Source: an uncultured Sphingomonas sp. (GTDB lineage Bacteria > Pseudomonadota > Alphaproteobacteria > Sphingomonadales > Sphingomonadaceae). From it: 26,286 nucleotides of DNA. The translations under genes and the position numbers were made by a program. Shown one piece after another: positions 14,625 through 21,919 of this stretch (positions are counted from its first letter, which is position 1; each line of letters begins with the position of its first letter). The notes under the pieces are model-generated. The model worked only from the letters and a program-made list of their open reading frames with translations. It had not been told where the DNA came from and did not search any database. The DNA lies in contig NZ_CAKZHV010000062.1 of NCBI RefSeq assembly GCF_936927845.1, forward strand, positions 1 to 26,286. The letters run 5' to 3'.

Positions 14625-15374
14625 GTGACGGTCGCATCATGGGTCGTGCTGCTCGCGCTCGCCGGCGCGATCGCGGGCAGTTTCCTGTCTACGATCGTCG
14701 TGCGCTGGCCGCAGGATCGTTCGGTGCTGCATGGCCGATCCGCGTGCGATGGCTGCGGACGCACGCTCGCCGCGTGGGAGCTGGTGCCGGTCATCAGCGC
14801 GGTCGCCGCGCGCGGACGCTGTCGCACCTGCAGCGCGCGGATCGACCCGCGCCATCTCGCCTTCGAGTTCGGTTGCGCGGCGATCGGCGCCGTCTCCGCC
14901 ACCGCCGCGCCGGGACCGGCGGGGGCGGCGGGTGCGGTGTTCGGGTGGCTGCTGCTGACGCTCGCGGCGCTCGACGCGGCCGAGCTGTGGCTGCCCGACC
15001 CGCTCGTCGCGGCGCTCGCGCTCACCGGTATCGCGAGCGCGGTCTGGAGCGCGCCGCTGCTCGGTGACCGATTGATCGGCGGCGCGGGCGGATTTGCGAC
15101 CCTTTGGTTGATCGCCGCCGCTTATCGACGGTTGCGCGGGCGCGAGGGGCTGGGCGGCGGTGATCCAAAGCTGTTCGGCGCGATCGGGCTGTGGCTCGGC
15201 TGGCGGATGCTGCCCGCGGTGCTGCTGCTCGCCGGGCTGGTGGGATTGGGGCTGGTGCTGGTTCAGCAGGTGCGCGGCCGCGCGGTCGCCGCGGACGATG
15301 CGTTGCCGTTCGGGACCTTTCTCGCGGTGGCGGCTTACCCGGCGTGGCTCGTCATGATAGTCTTGCCCGTATGA
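14625..15374 (+). CDS. Type IV prepilin peptidase (A24)
   Basis: An inner-membrane aspartyl protease that cleaves, and may N-methylate, type IV pilin-like or type II secretion pseudopilin precursors. In 249 residues it has an N-terminal membrane segment ending G-S-F-L, the zinc-type cysteines Cys41, Cys44, Cys66 and Cys69 in a cytoplasmic domain, then several membrane segments. The catalytic aspartates are one of Asp117/Asp125 in L-D-A-A-E-L-W-L-P-D and Asp180 in G-G-G-D-P-K-L-F. The start is GTG 14625, since GGGAGG lies seven bases upstream. Its stop overlaps the next gene's start (ATGA). No pilin or secretion gene is in the window. Confidence 0.9.
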   Translation: MTVASWVVLLALAGAIAGSFLSTIVVRWPQDRSVLHGRSACDGCGRTLAAWELVPVISAVAARGRCRTCSARIDPRHLAFEFGCAAIGAVSATAAPGPAGAAGAVFGWLLLTLAALDAAELWLPDPLVAALALTGIASAVWSAPLLGDRLIGGAGGFATLWLIAAAYRRLRGREGLGGGDPKLFGAIGLWLGWRMLPAVLLLAGLVGLGLVLVQQVRGRAVAADDALPFGTFLAVAAYPAWLVMIVLPV

Positions 15375-15823
15375 TGTCCGCGTTCCTCGCCGCGCTCCTG
15401 CTCGCGCCTGTCGTGGCCGCGCCCGAGCCGCGTCCGCCCGCCTCGATCGACGGCTATCCGATCGGCGGCATCGGGCGCCAATCGCTCCCCGCTAAGGGCT
15501 GCGCGGCCTATCTGTTCAGCACGGGTGAGACGCGGACGCTGGTCGCGATGGCGGGTGCGGAGGCGGGCGTGTTGCGGATCGCACTCGACGGGCAGGTGCG
15601 CGACTATGCGCGTGCCGCGAGCGGTGCGGCGGTCGATCTGGGGTTCGCCAGCCAGACGCGCTACGTCGCGGGCGATACCTTGGTGACGCTCACCATGACG
15701 ATCACGCGTCGACCCGATCTGGCGCAGGGCGCGATCGTGTCCGACGCGACCCTGCTCGTCGAGCGCGGCGACAAGGACGGGGTCATCATGCCCCTTGCCG
15801 GGATGATCGGCTGCGCGAGTTAG
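15371..15823 (+). CDS. Small secreted protein of unknown function
   Basis: I do not recognise this 150-residue protein. It has a signal peptide (M-M-S-A-F-L-A-A-L-L-L, cleavage probably after V-V-A-A), then a soluble domain rich in beta-strand-forming residues with two cysteines, one near residue 44 (K-G-C-A-A-Y) and one at the end (I-G-C-A-S), which could form a disulfide. ATG 15371 overlaps the prepilin peptidase stop by four bases, so it is translationally coupled to it. It has no prepilin-type G-F-x-x-x-E cleavage site, so it is not an obvious substrate. Confidence 0.75.
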   Translation: MMSAFLAALLLAPVVAAPEPRPPASIDGYPIGGIGRQSLPAKGCAAYLFSTGETRTLVAMAGAEAGVLRIALDGQVRDYARAASGAAVDLGFASQTRYVAGDTLVTLTMTITRRPDLAQGAIVSDATLLVERGDKDGVIMPLAGMIGCAS

Positions 15824-15850
15824 AAGACCATAAAACAAGGGGAGAGTGTG

Positions 15851-17260
15851 ATGCGAGACGTATTGGATGCTCAACGTGCCGCGTTCATGGCGGCGCTCCC
15901 CGAACCCTTGTCGACGCGGCGCGATCGCCTGACCCGCGCCGCCGCGATGATCGCCGACCATGCCGACCGCCTGTGCGACGCCTTGTCGGAGGATTTCGGC
16001 CACCGCAGCCGCGAGCAATCGATGCTGACCGACATCGCGAGCTCGGTCGCGCCGATCCGCCACGCGTTGAAGCACCTCGAAACCTGGGCCCGCCCGGAGA
16101 AACGGCGGGTGCAATTCCCGCTCGGGCTGCTCGGCGCAAAGGCCGCGGTCGAATATCAGCCCAAGGGCGTGGTCGGCGTGATCGCGCCGTGGAACTTCCC
16201 GGTCAACCTCGTCATGTCGCCGCTCGCGGGCATCTTCGCCGCGGGCAATCGCGCGATGGTCAAGACGAGCGAGTTCACGCCGGCGACGGGCGCGCTGATG
16301 GCGGAGATCGCGCGGCAATATTTCGACACGACCGAACTCGCCTTCGTCGAGGGCGGGCCGGAGGTCGGCAAGGCGTTCGCCGAGCTGCCGTTCGATCACC
16401 TGATCTTCACCGGTGCGACCGGGATCGCGCGCCACATCCTCCACGCCGCAGCGGACCATCTCGTGCCCGTCACGCTCGAACTCGGCGGCAAGTCGCCGGT
16501 GATCGTGGGCGAGGGGGCCGACATCACGCGCACCACCGAGCGCGTCGCGCTCGGCAAAATGCTCAACGCCGGGCAGATCTGTCTCGCCCCCGATTACATG
16601 CTGGTCCGCCCCGAGCAGGAGGAAGCGGTGGTCGCCGGGCTAAAGTCGGCGGCGTCGGCGATGTATCCGACCCTGCTCGCCAACCCCGATTACACCGCGA
16701 TCATCAACGATCGCCATCACCAGCGCCTGACCGACTGGGTCGAGGACGCGCGATCGAAGGGCGCGCGCGTCGAGGTCGTGAACCCGGCGAACGAGGATTT
16801 CACCGCCACCAACAGCCGCAAGATGCCGCTGACGATCGTGCGCGACGTGACCGACGACATGACGCTGATGCAGGAGGAGATCTTCGGCCCCGTGCTGCCG
16901 ATCCGCCGCTACGATTCGCTGGATGGCGCGATCGATCTGGTCAACCGGCGCGACCGTCCGCTGGCGGTCTATTATTTCGGCGACGACGAGCGCGGGCAGC
17001 GCCAGGTGCTCGATCGCACGATTTCGGGCGGGGCGACGATCAACGACGTCATCTTCCACGTCTCGATGGAGGATCTGCCGTTCGGCGGCGTCGGGCCGTC
17101 GGGGATGGGCAGCTACCACGGGCTCGACGGCTTTCGCACCTTCAGTCACGCGAAAGCGGTGTACCGGCAGCCGAAGCTCGATGTCGCCAAACTGGCGGGA
17201 TTGAAGCCGCCTTATGGTGCGGCGACGAAGCGCGGCATCGCGCAGCAGATGAAACGCTGA
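15851..17260 (+). CDS. calB: Coniferyl-aldehyde-type dehydrogenase (CalB-like)
   Basis: An NAD(P)-dependent aldehyde dehydrogenase of 469 residues. Blocks are P-K-G-V-V-G-V-I-A-P-W-N-F-P, F-T-G-A-T-G-I-A-R, the general-base glutamate in L-E-L-G-G-K-S-P, the catalytic cysteine in N-A-G-Q-I-C-L-A-P-D-Y, and E-E-I-F-G-P-V-L-P. The A-P-D-Y after the cysteine and the short N-terminal half are typical of coniferyl aldehyde dehydrogenases and their fatty-aldehyde relatives. The true substrate may be any aromatic or aliphatic aldehyde; the symbol is by resemblance. GGGGAG six bases before ATG 15851 fixes the start. No other aromatic-degradation gene is adjacent. Confidence 0.9.
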   Translation: MRDVLDAQRAAFMAALPEPLSTRRDRLTRAAAMIADHADRLCDALSEDFGHRSREQSMLTDIASSVAPIRHALKHLETWARPEKRRVQFPLGLLGAKAAVEYQPKGVVGVIAPWNFPVNLVMSPLAGIFAAGNRAMVKTSEFTPATGALMAEIARQYFDTTELAFVEGGPEVGKAFAELPFDHLIFTGATGIARHILHAAADHLVPVTLELGGKSPVIVGEGADITRTTERVALGKMLNAGQICLAPDYMLVRPEQEEAVVAGLKSAASAMYPTLLANPDYTAIINDRHHQRLTDWVEDARSKGARVEVVNPANEDFTATNSRKMPLTIVRDVTDDMTLMQEEIFGPVLPIRRYDSLDGAIDLVNRRDRPLAVYYFGDDERGQRQVLDRTISGGATINDVIFHVSMEDLPFGGVGPSGMGSYHGLDGFRTFSHAKAVYRQPKLDVAKLAGLKPPYGAATKRGIAQQMKR

Positions 17261-17280
17261 GCCTGCGATCGGCTCGCGGA

Positions 17281-17312
17281 TGAAAGGCCCGGCGGGTCAA
17301 TACCGCCGGGCC
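17281..17312 (-). terminator. Stem-loop terminator after the DUF465 gene, possibly two-way
   Basis: GGCCCGGCGG (17286-17295) and CCGCCGGGCC (17303-17312) are exact reverse complements around a seven-base loop. On the minus strand a TTTCA follows, so it best serves the gene ending at 17323; it also lies 25 bases after the dehydrogenase stop. Confidence 0.8.
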
Positions 17313-17322
17313 GCTGACGGGA

Positions 17323-17481
17323 TCAGTGCGCCGCGCTCATTTCTTCCTTCAATCGCAGCTTCTGCTTCTTCAAATCCGCGAGTACGGCGGCGTCCGGCAT
17401 CGGTCGCTGCGACTCGGCGTGGATCCGTTGATCGAGTGTGGCGTGCTTCGCCTCCAGGGCCTGCATATGGGCAGTCTGCAT
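17323..17481 (-). CDS. DUF465/YdcH-family small protein
   Basis: A 52-residue protein of the YdcH (DUF465) family: a single helical hairpin with H-x-x-L-x-x-K-H-x-x-L-D at the start, a P-M-P-D-A turn, and L-K-K-Q-K-L-R-L-K-E-E-M at the end. The family is common in alphaproteobacteria and its role is unknown. GGAGG eight bases upstream of ATG 17481 is strong. It is too short for common length cut-offs. It lies head to head with a second member of the same family at 17665, and a terminator follows it. Confidence 0.85.
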   Translation of the reverse strand: MQTAHMQALEAKHATLDQRIHAESQRPMPDAAVLADLKKQKLRLKEEMSAAH

Positions 17482-17664
17482 CGCTCTTTCCTCCTTCGTG
17501 GTTGAACGAGACCGAGGAGTGAACCACCAAATCGTGTGAAAGTCTCGTGACAAATAGTGCAACATCGACGGGCCGCGGCGATCGCGCGACGACGTGCGAT
17601 TTGCTGCACATGCGCCTCGGTGGAGGCTATAAGAGTCGCAACAAGGGCCAGGGGGCGTGAGCGG

Positions 17665-17859
17665 GTGGACGAACAGCATATTCTCGCGCGGCTCAACCTG
17701 CTGCGGATCGAGCACCGTGATCTCGACAGCGCGATCGCCGCCCTGGCCGACGGCGTCTCCGATCAGCTCCAGCTCGCACGGTTGAAGAAGCGCAAGCTGA
17801 AGCTGCGCGACGAGATCAGCCAGCTCGAAGATTATCTGCTGCCCGACAGCATCGCCTGA
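17665..17859 (+). CDS. Second DUF465/YdcH-family small protein
   Basis: A 64-residue protein with the same helical-hairpin pattern as its divergent neighbour: L-L-R-I-E-H-R-D-L-D, then Q-L-A-R-L-K-K-R-K-L-K-L-R-D-E-I. The turn here is A-D-G-V-S-D-Q rather than P-M-P-D. GTG 17665 is chosen because a G-rich GGGGGCGTGAG precedes it and the family alignment starts there; other starts upstream are possible. The 183 bases between the two paralogues must carry promoters in both directions. It is followed by the RcdA-like gene on the same strand 81 bases later. Confidence 0.8.
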   Translation: MDEQHILARLNLLRIEHRDLDSAIAALADGVSDQLQLARLKKRKLKLRDEISQLEDYLLPDSIA

Positions 17860-17940
17860 TCCGAAATGACACCGAAGCCGCGGGCACCGAACGCACGTCC
17901 CCGTGGTCCGCACCGCTGCGCTATGGCACGAACCTGATCC

Positions 17941-18402
17941 ATGCTGCACCGCTTTCCCGACGACCGCATTCACCGCCGCCTGATCGATTCGGTCTATCTC
18001 GAGGCGATGCTGCTGGCTGACGAGGCGCGCAGCTATTTCGATGAGGTCGGGCGGCTGGAACGCGAGATGCTATCGCCGATGACGCGCGTGTCGTTCAGTT
18101 GCGAATCGCTCAAGGTCACGACCCGGCTGATGCACGTGATCGCGTGGTTGCTGACGCAACGCGCCGTGATCGCAGGCGAGCTTTCACCGGCACAGGCGCT
18201 GGAGCCTTCGCGGCGGCTGGGCGAGGCACCCGGCACCGACGCGCACGTCGCCGACGACATGCCGCGGCAGGCGCAGCGGATGATCGCCGCGAGCATCGAT
18301 CTGCACCGCCGCGTCGCACGGCTCGACGCCGCGCAGGAGTGTGGCGCGCCGAACCTCAGTCCGGCGCGCGTGATGCTCGATCGGCTCGCGACCGCGTTCT
18401 AG
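17941..18402 (+). CDS. DUF1465 protein, RcdA-like (CtrA degradation adaptor family)
   Basis: A 153-residue, mostly helical protein of the DUF1465 family. In Caulobacter the member RcdA is an adaptor that helps ClpXP destroy the cell-cycle regulator CtrA. The conserved centre, Y-x-E-A-M-L-L-A-D-E-A-R-S-Y-F, then R-V-S-F-S-C-E-S-L-K-V-T-T-R-L-M-H-V-I-A-W-L-L, and G-E-L-S-P-A-Q-A, is clear. An R-R-L-G-E motif is also seen. A role in CtrA turnover here is inference from the family, as sphingomonad members have been little studied. No good ribosome site precedes ATG 17941. Confidence 0.82.
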   Translation: MLHRFPDDRIHRRLIDSVYLEAMLLADEARSYFDEVGRLEREMLSPMTRVSFSCESLKVTTRLMHVIAWLLTQRAVIAGELSPAQALEPSRRLGEAPGTDAHVADDMPRQAQRMIAASIDLHRRVARLDAAQECGAPNLSPARVMLDRLATAF

Positions 18403-18408
18403 GCTCGG

Positions 18409-19383
18409 TCAGGCAGCGGTGGCGAGGCCGAGCCGCGCGCGCGCGGCCTGATATTCGCGCGCCAGGCGCTCGACGCGTGCGGCGACCGATTCGACCTTGT
18501 CGACCGATCCGATCCCCTGACCCGAACCCCAGATGTCGCGCCACGCCTTCGCCTTTCCGGCATTGTCGCCGCCGCCGAAGTTCATCGTCTTGTAGTCGCC
18601 CGCGGGCAGATTGTCGGGGTCGAGCCCGGCGGCCTGGATCGATCCGCGCAGGTAATTGCCGTGGACGCCGGTAAACAGGTCGGAATAAACGATATCGGCC
18701 GCACGCCCCTCGACGATGCCCTGCTTGTAGCGCTCATCGGCATTGGCCTCTTCGGTCGCGATGAAGATCGAACCGGCGTAGGCGAAATCGGCACCCATTG
18801 CCTCCGCCGCCAGCACCGCGTCGCCGGTGCCGATCGAGCCCGACAGCGCCAGCGGACCGTCGAACCATTGCCTGATCTCGCTCACCAACGCGAACGGCGA
18901 CGTCCGACCGGCGTGCCCGCCGGCACCCGCCGCCACCGCGATCAGCCCGTCGGCGCCTTTTTCCACCGCCTTCTGCGCGAAGCGGTCGTCGATGACGTCG
19001 TGCATCGTGATCCCGCCCCAGCCATGCACCGCCTGGTTCAGTTCGGCACGCGCGCCGAGCGAGGTAATCGTGATCGGCACCTGCCACTTCTCGCACACCG
19101 CCAGATCCTGCTCGAGCCGATCGTTGGACTTGTGCACGATCTGGTTGACCGCGAACGGAGCGGCGGGCCGCTCGGGGTTGGCGCGATTGTGCGCGGCGAG
19201 TTCCTCGGTGATCCGGTGCAGCCATTCGTCGAGCAGGCTCGCCGGCCGCGCGTTGAGCGCCGGAAACGAGCCGACGATCCCCGCCTTGCACTGCGCGATC
19301 ACCAGTTCCGGGCCGGAAATGATGAACAGCGGCGAGCCGATAACGGGCAGACGCAGGCGGCTGAGAATAGCAGGCTTTGGCAT
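18409..19383 (-). CDS. Nitronate monooxygenase-family flavoprotein
   Basis: A 324-residue FMN TIM-barrel enzyme of the nitronate monooxygenase/2-nitropropane dioxygenase family, which oxidises alkyl nitronates such as propionate 3-nitronate. Visible are P-V-I-G-S-P-L at the N terminus, the G-A-G-G-H-A-G-R-T loop with the conserved histidine, L-S-G-S-I-G-T-G and A-M-G-A-D-F-A-Y-A-G-S motifs for flavin phosphate binding, and a C-terminal segment V-D-K-V-E-S-V-A-A-R-V-E-R-L. Other family members are enoyl-ACP reductase-like, so the substrate is not certain. The start codon lies inside a 16-base palindrome. It follows the gamma carbonic anhydrase gene by 40 bases on the same strand. Confidence 0.9.
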   Translation of the reverse strand: MPKPAILSRLRLPVIGSPLFIISGPELVIAQCKAGIVGSFPALNARPASLLDEWLHRITEELAAHNRANPERPAAPFAVNQIVHKSNDRLEQDLAVCEKWQVPITITSLGARAELNQAVHGWGGITMHDVIDDRFAQKAVEKGADGLIAVAAGAGGHAGRTSPFALVSEIRQWFDGPLALSGSIGTGDAVLAAEAMGADFAYAGSIFIATEEANADERYKQGIVEGRAADIVYSDLFTGVHGNYLRGSIQAAGLDPDNLPAGDYKTMNFGGGDNAGKAKAWRDIWGSGQGIGSVDKVESVAARVERLAREYQAARARLGLATAA

Positions 19384-19396
19384 AACCCTGGTTATG
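19381..19396. promoter_or_regulatory. 16-base palindrome over the nitronate monooxygenase start codon
   Basis: CATAACC (19381-19387) and GGTTATG (19390-19396) are exact reverse complements around CT. The outer three bases at one end are the start codon and the Shine-Dalgarno-like AGGG falls in its centre. It could be a repressor operator or an RNA stem that hides the start. Confidence 0.5.
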
Positions 19397-19423
19397 CAGA
19401 CACGCTCGCGCCTGTCCAGCGCG

Positions 19424-19948
19424 CTATTCTACCTCGTGCAACTCCGCCGCCGCGGCACGCCCGTTCGCAACGTAATGCGCCGCCGATACCTTCAGCATCG
19501 CGATGGCGCGCTCGTCCAATTGCCGCACTGTCTTCGCCGGGCTGCCGACGATCAGGCTGCCGGGCGGAAAGGTCTTACCCTCGGTCACCAGCGCGCCCGC
19601 GCCGACCAGGCAATCGTCGGCGATCACCGCATTGTTGAGCACGGTTGCGCCCATGCCGATCAGCACGCGGTTGCCGATCGTGCAGCCGTGCAGGATCGCG
19701 TGGTGGCCGACCGTCACGTCCTCGCCGATCGTCAGCGGCGAACCCGGATCGGAATGCAGCATCGCACCTTCCTGCACGTTGCTGCGTGCGCCAATCGGGA
19801 TCGGCGTGTTGTCGGCGCGGATAACGGCGCGAAACCATACGCTCACGTCCTCGCCTAGCACGACGTCGCCGATCACGTCGGCGCTGGGCGCCACCCAGGC
19901 GGTTGCGTGCCGCGTCGGGCGCTTCCCCTTGAAGGCGTAGAGCGGCAT
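19424..19948 (-). CDS. Gamma-class carbonic anhydrase-like protein (left-handed beta-helix)
   Basis: A 174-residue trimeric hexapeptide-repeat protein. It carries the pattern of the YrdA/PaaY/gamma carbonic anhydrase group: F-R-A-V-I-R-A-D, I-x-I-G-x-x-S-N-V-Q-E-G, and zinc histidines His65 (L-H-S-D), His82 and His87 (G-H-H-A-I-L-H-G-C). Alphaproteobacterial members of this group are of uncertain activity. ATG 19948 has GAGAGGAGAG upstream; a frame from 20008 is longer but not supported. It is on the same strand as, and 40 bases before, the nitronate monooxygenase gene. Confidence 0.92.
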   Translation of the reverse strand: MPLYAFKGKRPTRHATAWVAPSADVIGDVVLGEDVSVWFRAVIRADNTPIPIGARSNVQEGAMLHSDPGSPLTIGEDVTVGHHAILHGCTIGNRVLIGMGATVLNNAVIADDCLVGAGALVTEGKTFPPGSLIVGSPAKTVRQLDERAIAMLKVSAAHYVANGRAAAAELHEVE

Positions 19949-20028
19949 CCGGTCTCTCCTCTCGTGTCCCGTTCGGGTACGTCCCGTTTCGGCACGGGCG
20001 TTAACCAACGGCTTTAATCGACCAAAAC

Positions 20029-20045
20029 GTAAACGTCGCGTTTAC
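20029..20045. promoter_or_regulatory. 17-base perfect interrupted palindrome before the 55-residue gene
   Basis: GTAAACG (20029-20035) and CGTTTAC (20039-20045) are exact reverse complements around TCG. It is AT-rich compared with the surroundings and ends seven bases before ATG 20053, between the divergent genes at 19948 and 20053. It may be an operator or a stem in the leader. Confidence 0.5.
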
Positions 20046-20052
20046 CAGCGCC

Positions 20053-20220
20053 ATGAAGCGCAGACTTGTTCTCACCAACGAAGCCGCCGGCCACCCGTTT
20101 CGCCGCACGCTGCCGCCGCCTGCACCTATCAAGAAGGTGCGCCGCGACGACGAGGACGTGAAGCTGTTCGTGCTGAGCTTTTTCGCTTTCTTTACCTGTT
20201 TCTACACGTTGATCTTCTGA
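20053..20220 (+). CDS. 55-residue basic, single-pass membrane protein (unknown)
   Basis: This short open frame from ATG 20053 to TGA 20220 is easily missed. The N half is basic and proline-rich (M-K-R-R-L-V-L-T-N-E and R-T-L-P-P-P-A-P-I-K-K-V-R-R-D-D-E-D). Residues 38-55 form one hydrophobic segment (L-F-V-L-S-F-F-A-F-F-T-C-F-Y-T-L-I-F) that ends the protein, so it should be tail-anchored with the basic part in the cytoplasm. The clean charge-then-membrane layout and its fit between two genes suggest it is real. I believe similar short proteins occur in other sphingomonads, but this is recollection. No clear ribosome site is seen. It ends seven bases from the opposing MFS gene. Confidence 0.6.
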   Translation: MKRRLVLTNEAAGHPFRRTLPPPAPIKKVRRDDEDVKLFVLSFFAFFTCFYTLIF

Positions 20221-20227
20221 CGCAGCC

Positions 20228-21547
20228 TCAACCGGCGCCATCGTGCGCCGGACAGCCGTCGTCGCAGGCGCGGTGTAGTTTCTGCGCCAGCCATGCACTG
20301 ACCAGGCACATGCCCGCGACGACGAACAGCAGATCCTCGGCGGTGACGCCCGCCATGCTGATGCCGGTCACCACCGCCGCTCCCGTCACCATCGCGGCGG
20401 AGTTGACGACGTTGTTTGCCGCCACCGTGCGCGCGGTCTGATCCTCCGCGACCGTGGTGGTCAGAAAGGCGTAGAGCGGCACCACGAACATGCCGCCCGT
20501 CACCGCGATGGCGAGCAGGACGATCAGCACCAGCGCGGCGCGCGGCTGCGCGATGAATGCGGTCCAGTCGTATAATTGGCCCGCCGGCGCCGGATCCCAC
20601 GTTCGCACCAGCAGCGAGAAGATCACGACGAACACGCCCATCGCGACCACCGAGGCAGGCGCGTAGCGCGCCGAGATACGCCCTTTCAGCATCGTGTTGA
20701 TGACGACCGATCCGATCGCGATTCCGACCGACAGCGTGCCCGTGAAGATGCTCGCGACCTGCTGGCTTGTGGTCAGCACGTTTTTCACCAGCGGCGGAAA
20801 GATGATGATCAGCACCGCGCCAATCGTCCAGAAGAAGCTGATCGAGCAGATCGCCAGGAACAGCCGCGGGATGTGCAGCGTCGCCGATACCAACCGCCAT
20901 GACGAGCGGAACGGGTTGAGATCGAGCGCGATGGGCGGGCCCAATCGGGGCGCCGGCGGTACCTGCCGCCCGGAGAACCAACCGATCGCGGCGATGATCA
21001 GCACGCCCACCGCGGCGCTGTGCGGGGTGATCCAACCCGCGACGACGGTGCCCGTCAGGATCGCCAGGTAGGTGCCCGCCTCGACCAGCCCGGTCCCGCC
21101 CAGCACGTCGCCGCGCGCCAGATGCTGCGGCAGGATGGCGTATTTGATCGGGCCGAAGAAGGTCGAATGCATGCCGAGCAGAAACACCGCGCCCAGCATC
21201 AGGACGATGCCGGTCGTCTGCCACGCGGTATGTGCGATCAGCAGCCCGGCCGCTCCCACCAGCATGATGCCGATCTCCGCCGTTTTCACGAAACGGATGA
21301 TCCGCGCCTTGTCGTGGCTGTCCGCCAATTGCCCGGCAAGGGCTGAAAACAACAGGAACGGCAGCGTCGACAGGGCGGTCGCCAGCGCGTTGAAGCTCTG
21401 CTCGACCTTGGCATCGTTGAAGATCGCGTAGGTCGCGAACAGGACCATCGCCTGCTTGAACAGATTGTCGTTGAAGGCGCCCAGGAACTGGGTGGTGAAC
21501 AGCGGCAGGAAATTGCGGCGTTTCAGGAGCCCGAGGGCATTGATCAT
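20228..21547 (-). CDS. MFS transporter, LplT/Aas N-domain-like
   Basis: A 439-residue membrane protein with about 12 hydrophobic segments of the major facilitator superfamily. The start R-R-N-F-L-P-L-F-x-T-Q-F-L-G-A-F-N-D-N-L-F-K, and F-F-G-P-I-K-Y-A-I-L-P at about residues 130-140, are the marks of the lysophospholipid transporter LplT and of the N-terminal domain of the fused acyl-ACP synthetase proteins. A role in lysophospholipid flipping is inferred from these. There is no acyltransferase domain attached and none beside it in the window. The C-terminal tail H-R-A-C-D-D-G-C-P-A-H-D is unusual, with two cysteines and a histidine. The start ATG 21547 is followed upstream by 370 bases without a gene. 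Confidence 0.88.
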   Translation of the reverse strand: MINALGLLKRRNFLPLFTTQFLGAFNDNLFKQAMVLFATYAIFNDAKVEQSFNALATALSTLPFLLFSALAGQLADSHDKARIIRFVKTAEIGIMLVGAAGLLIAHTAWQTTGIVLMLGAVFLLGMHSTFFGPIKYAILPQHLARGDVLGGTGLVEAGTYLAILTGTVVAGWITPHSAAVGVLIIAAIGWFSGRQVPPAPRLGPPIALDLNPFRSSWRLVSATLHIPRLFLAICSISFFWTIGAVLIIIFPPLVKNVLTTSQQVASIFTGTLSVGIAIGSVVINTMLKGRISARYAPASVVAMGVFVVIFSLLVRTWDPAPAGQLYDWTAFIAQPRAALVLIVLLAIAVTGGMFVVPLYAFLTTTVAEDQTARTVAANNVVNSAAMVTGAAVVTGISMAGVTAEDLLFVVAGMCLVSAWLAQKLHRACDDGCPAHDGAG

Positions 21548-21690
21548 GACGCGAGAAAAGGCCCGTCCTGTGGCGAAACGCTGGCCGGCATAGCCGCTTC
21601 GCGAGCGTGGACCAATGCCGATTGTACGGGCGAGGGTCAGTGTGCCCGACGGCGAGCAACAAGGGAGGTCGCCCGAACTGCTCCCATACC

Positions 21691-21776
21691 TCCGTCATCC
21701 CGGGCTCGACCCGGGATCACGTTTCTTGTCCCCGCCCCCTGAAAGCGGAACCTCGGATCAAGTTTGGGGTGGCGAG
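21691..21776. repeat. REP/BIME-like palindromic element in a 372-base gap
   Basis: Between the MFS start and pgsA no gene is convincing. The stretch holds ATCCCGGG (21697-21704) pairing exactly with CCCGGGAT (21710-21717) around CTCGA. About 30 bases on, the segment 21749-21774 read in reverse resembles the first arm at about two thirds of positions. Two diverged, inverted copies around a spacer is the form of a REP pair, and this CATCCCGG-type element is one I associate with sphingomonad intergenic repeats. The remainder of the gap shows no further structure I can name. Confidence 0.6.
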
Positions 21777-21919
21777 TGGAGGGGAGGATAGTCCGACCCG
21801 CGCCCGCACCGAACATCGGCAACCTTCACTCAACCGCCCAGCTACCACACGGCCACCATGACCCACTCGACCGAGCCGCCCCTTGCACCGCGCGCCGACG
21901 CGGTCCAAGCGTGAGGGCG

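Noticed and set aside
20202..21698. A 498-codon open frame on the minus strand overlapping the MFS gene
   Set aside because: The protein is arginine- and glycine-rich without membrane segments, while the frame from 21547 gives a clear transporter.
21607..21861. An 84-codon frame in the MFS-pgsA gap
   Set aside because: It is made by the palindromic repeat and ends in low-complexity sequence, with no ribosome site.
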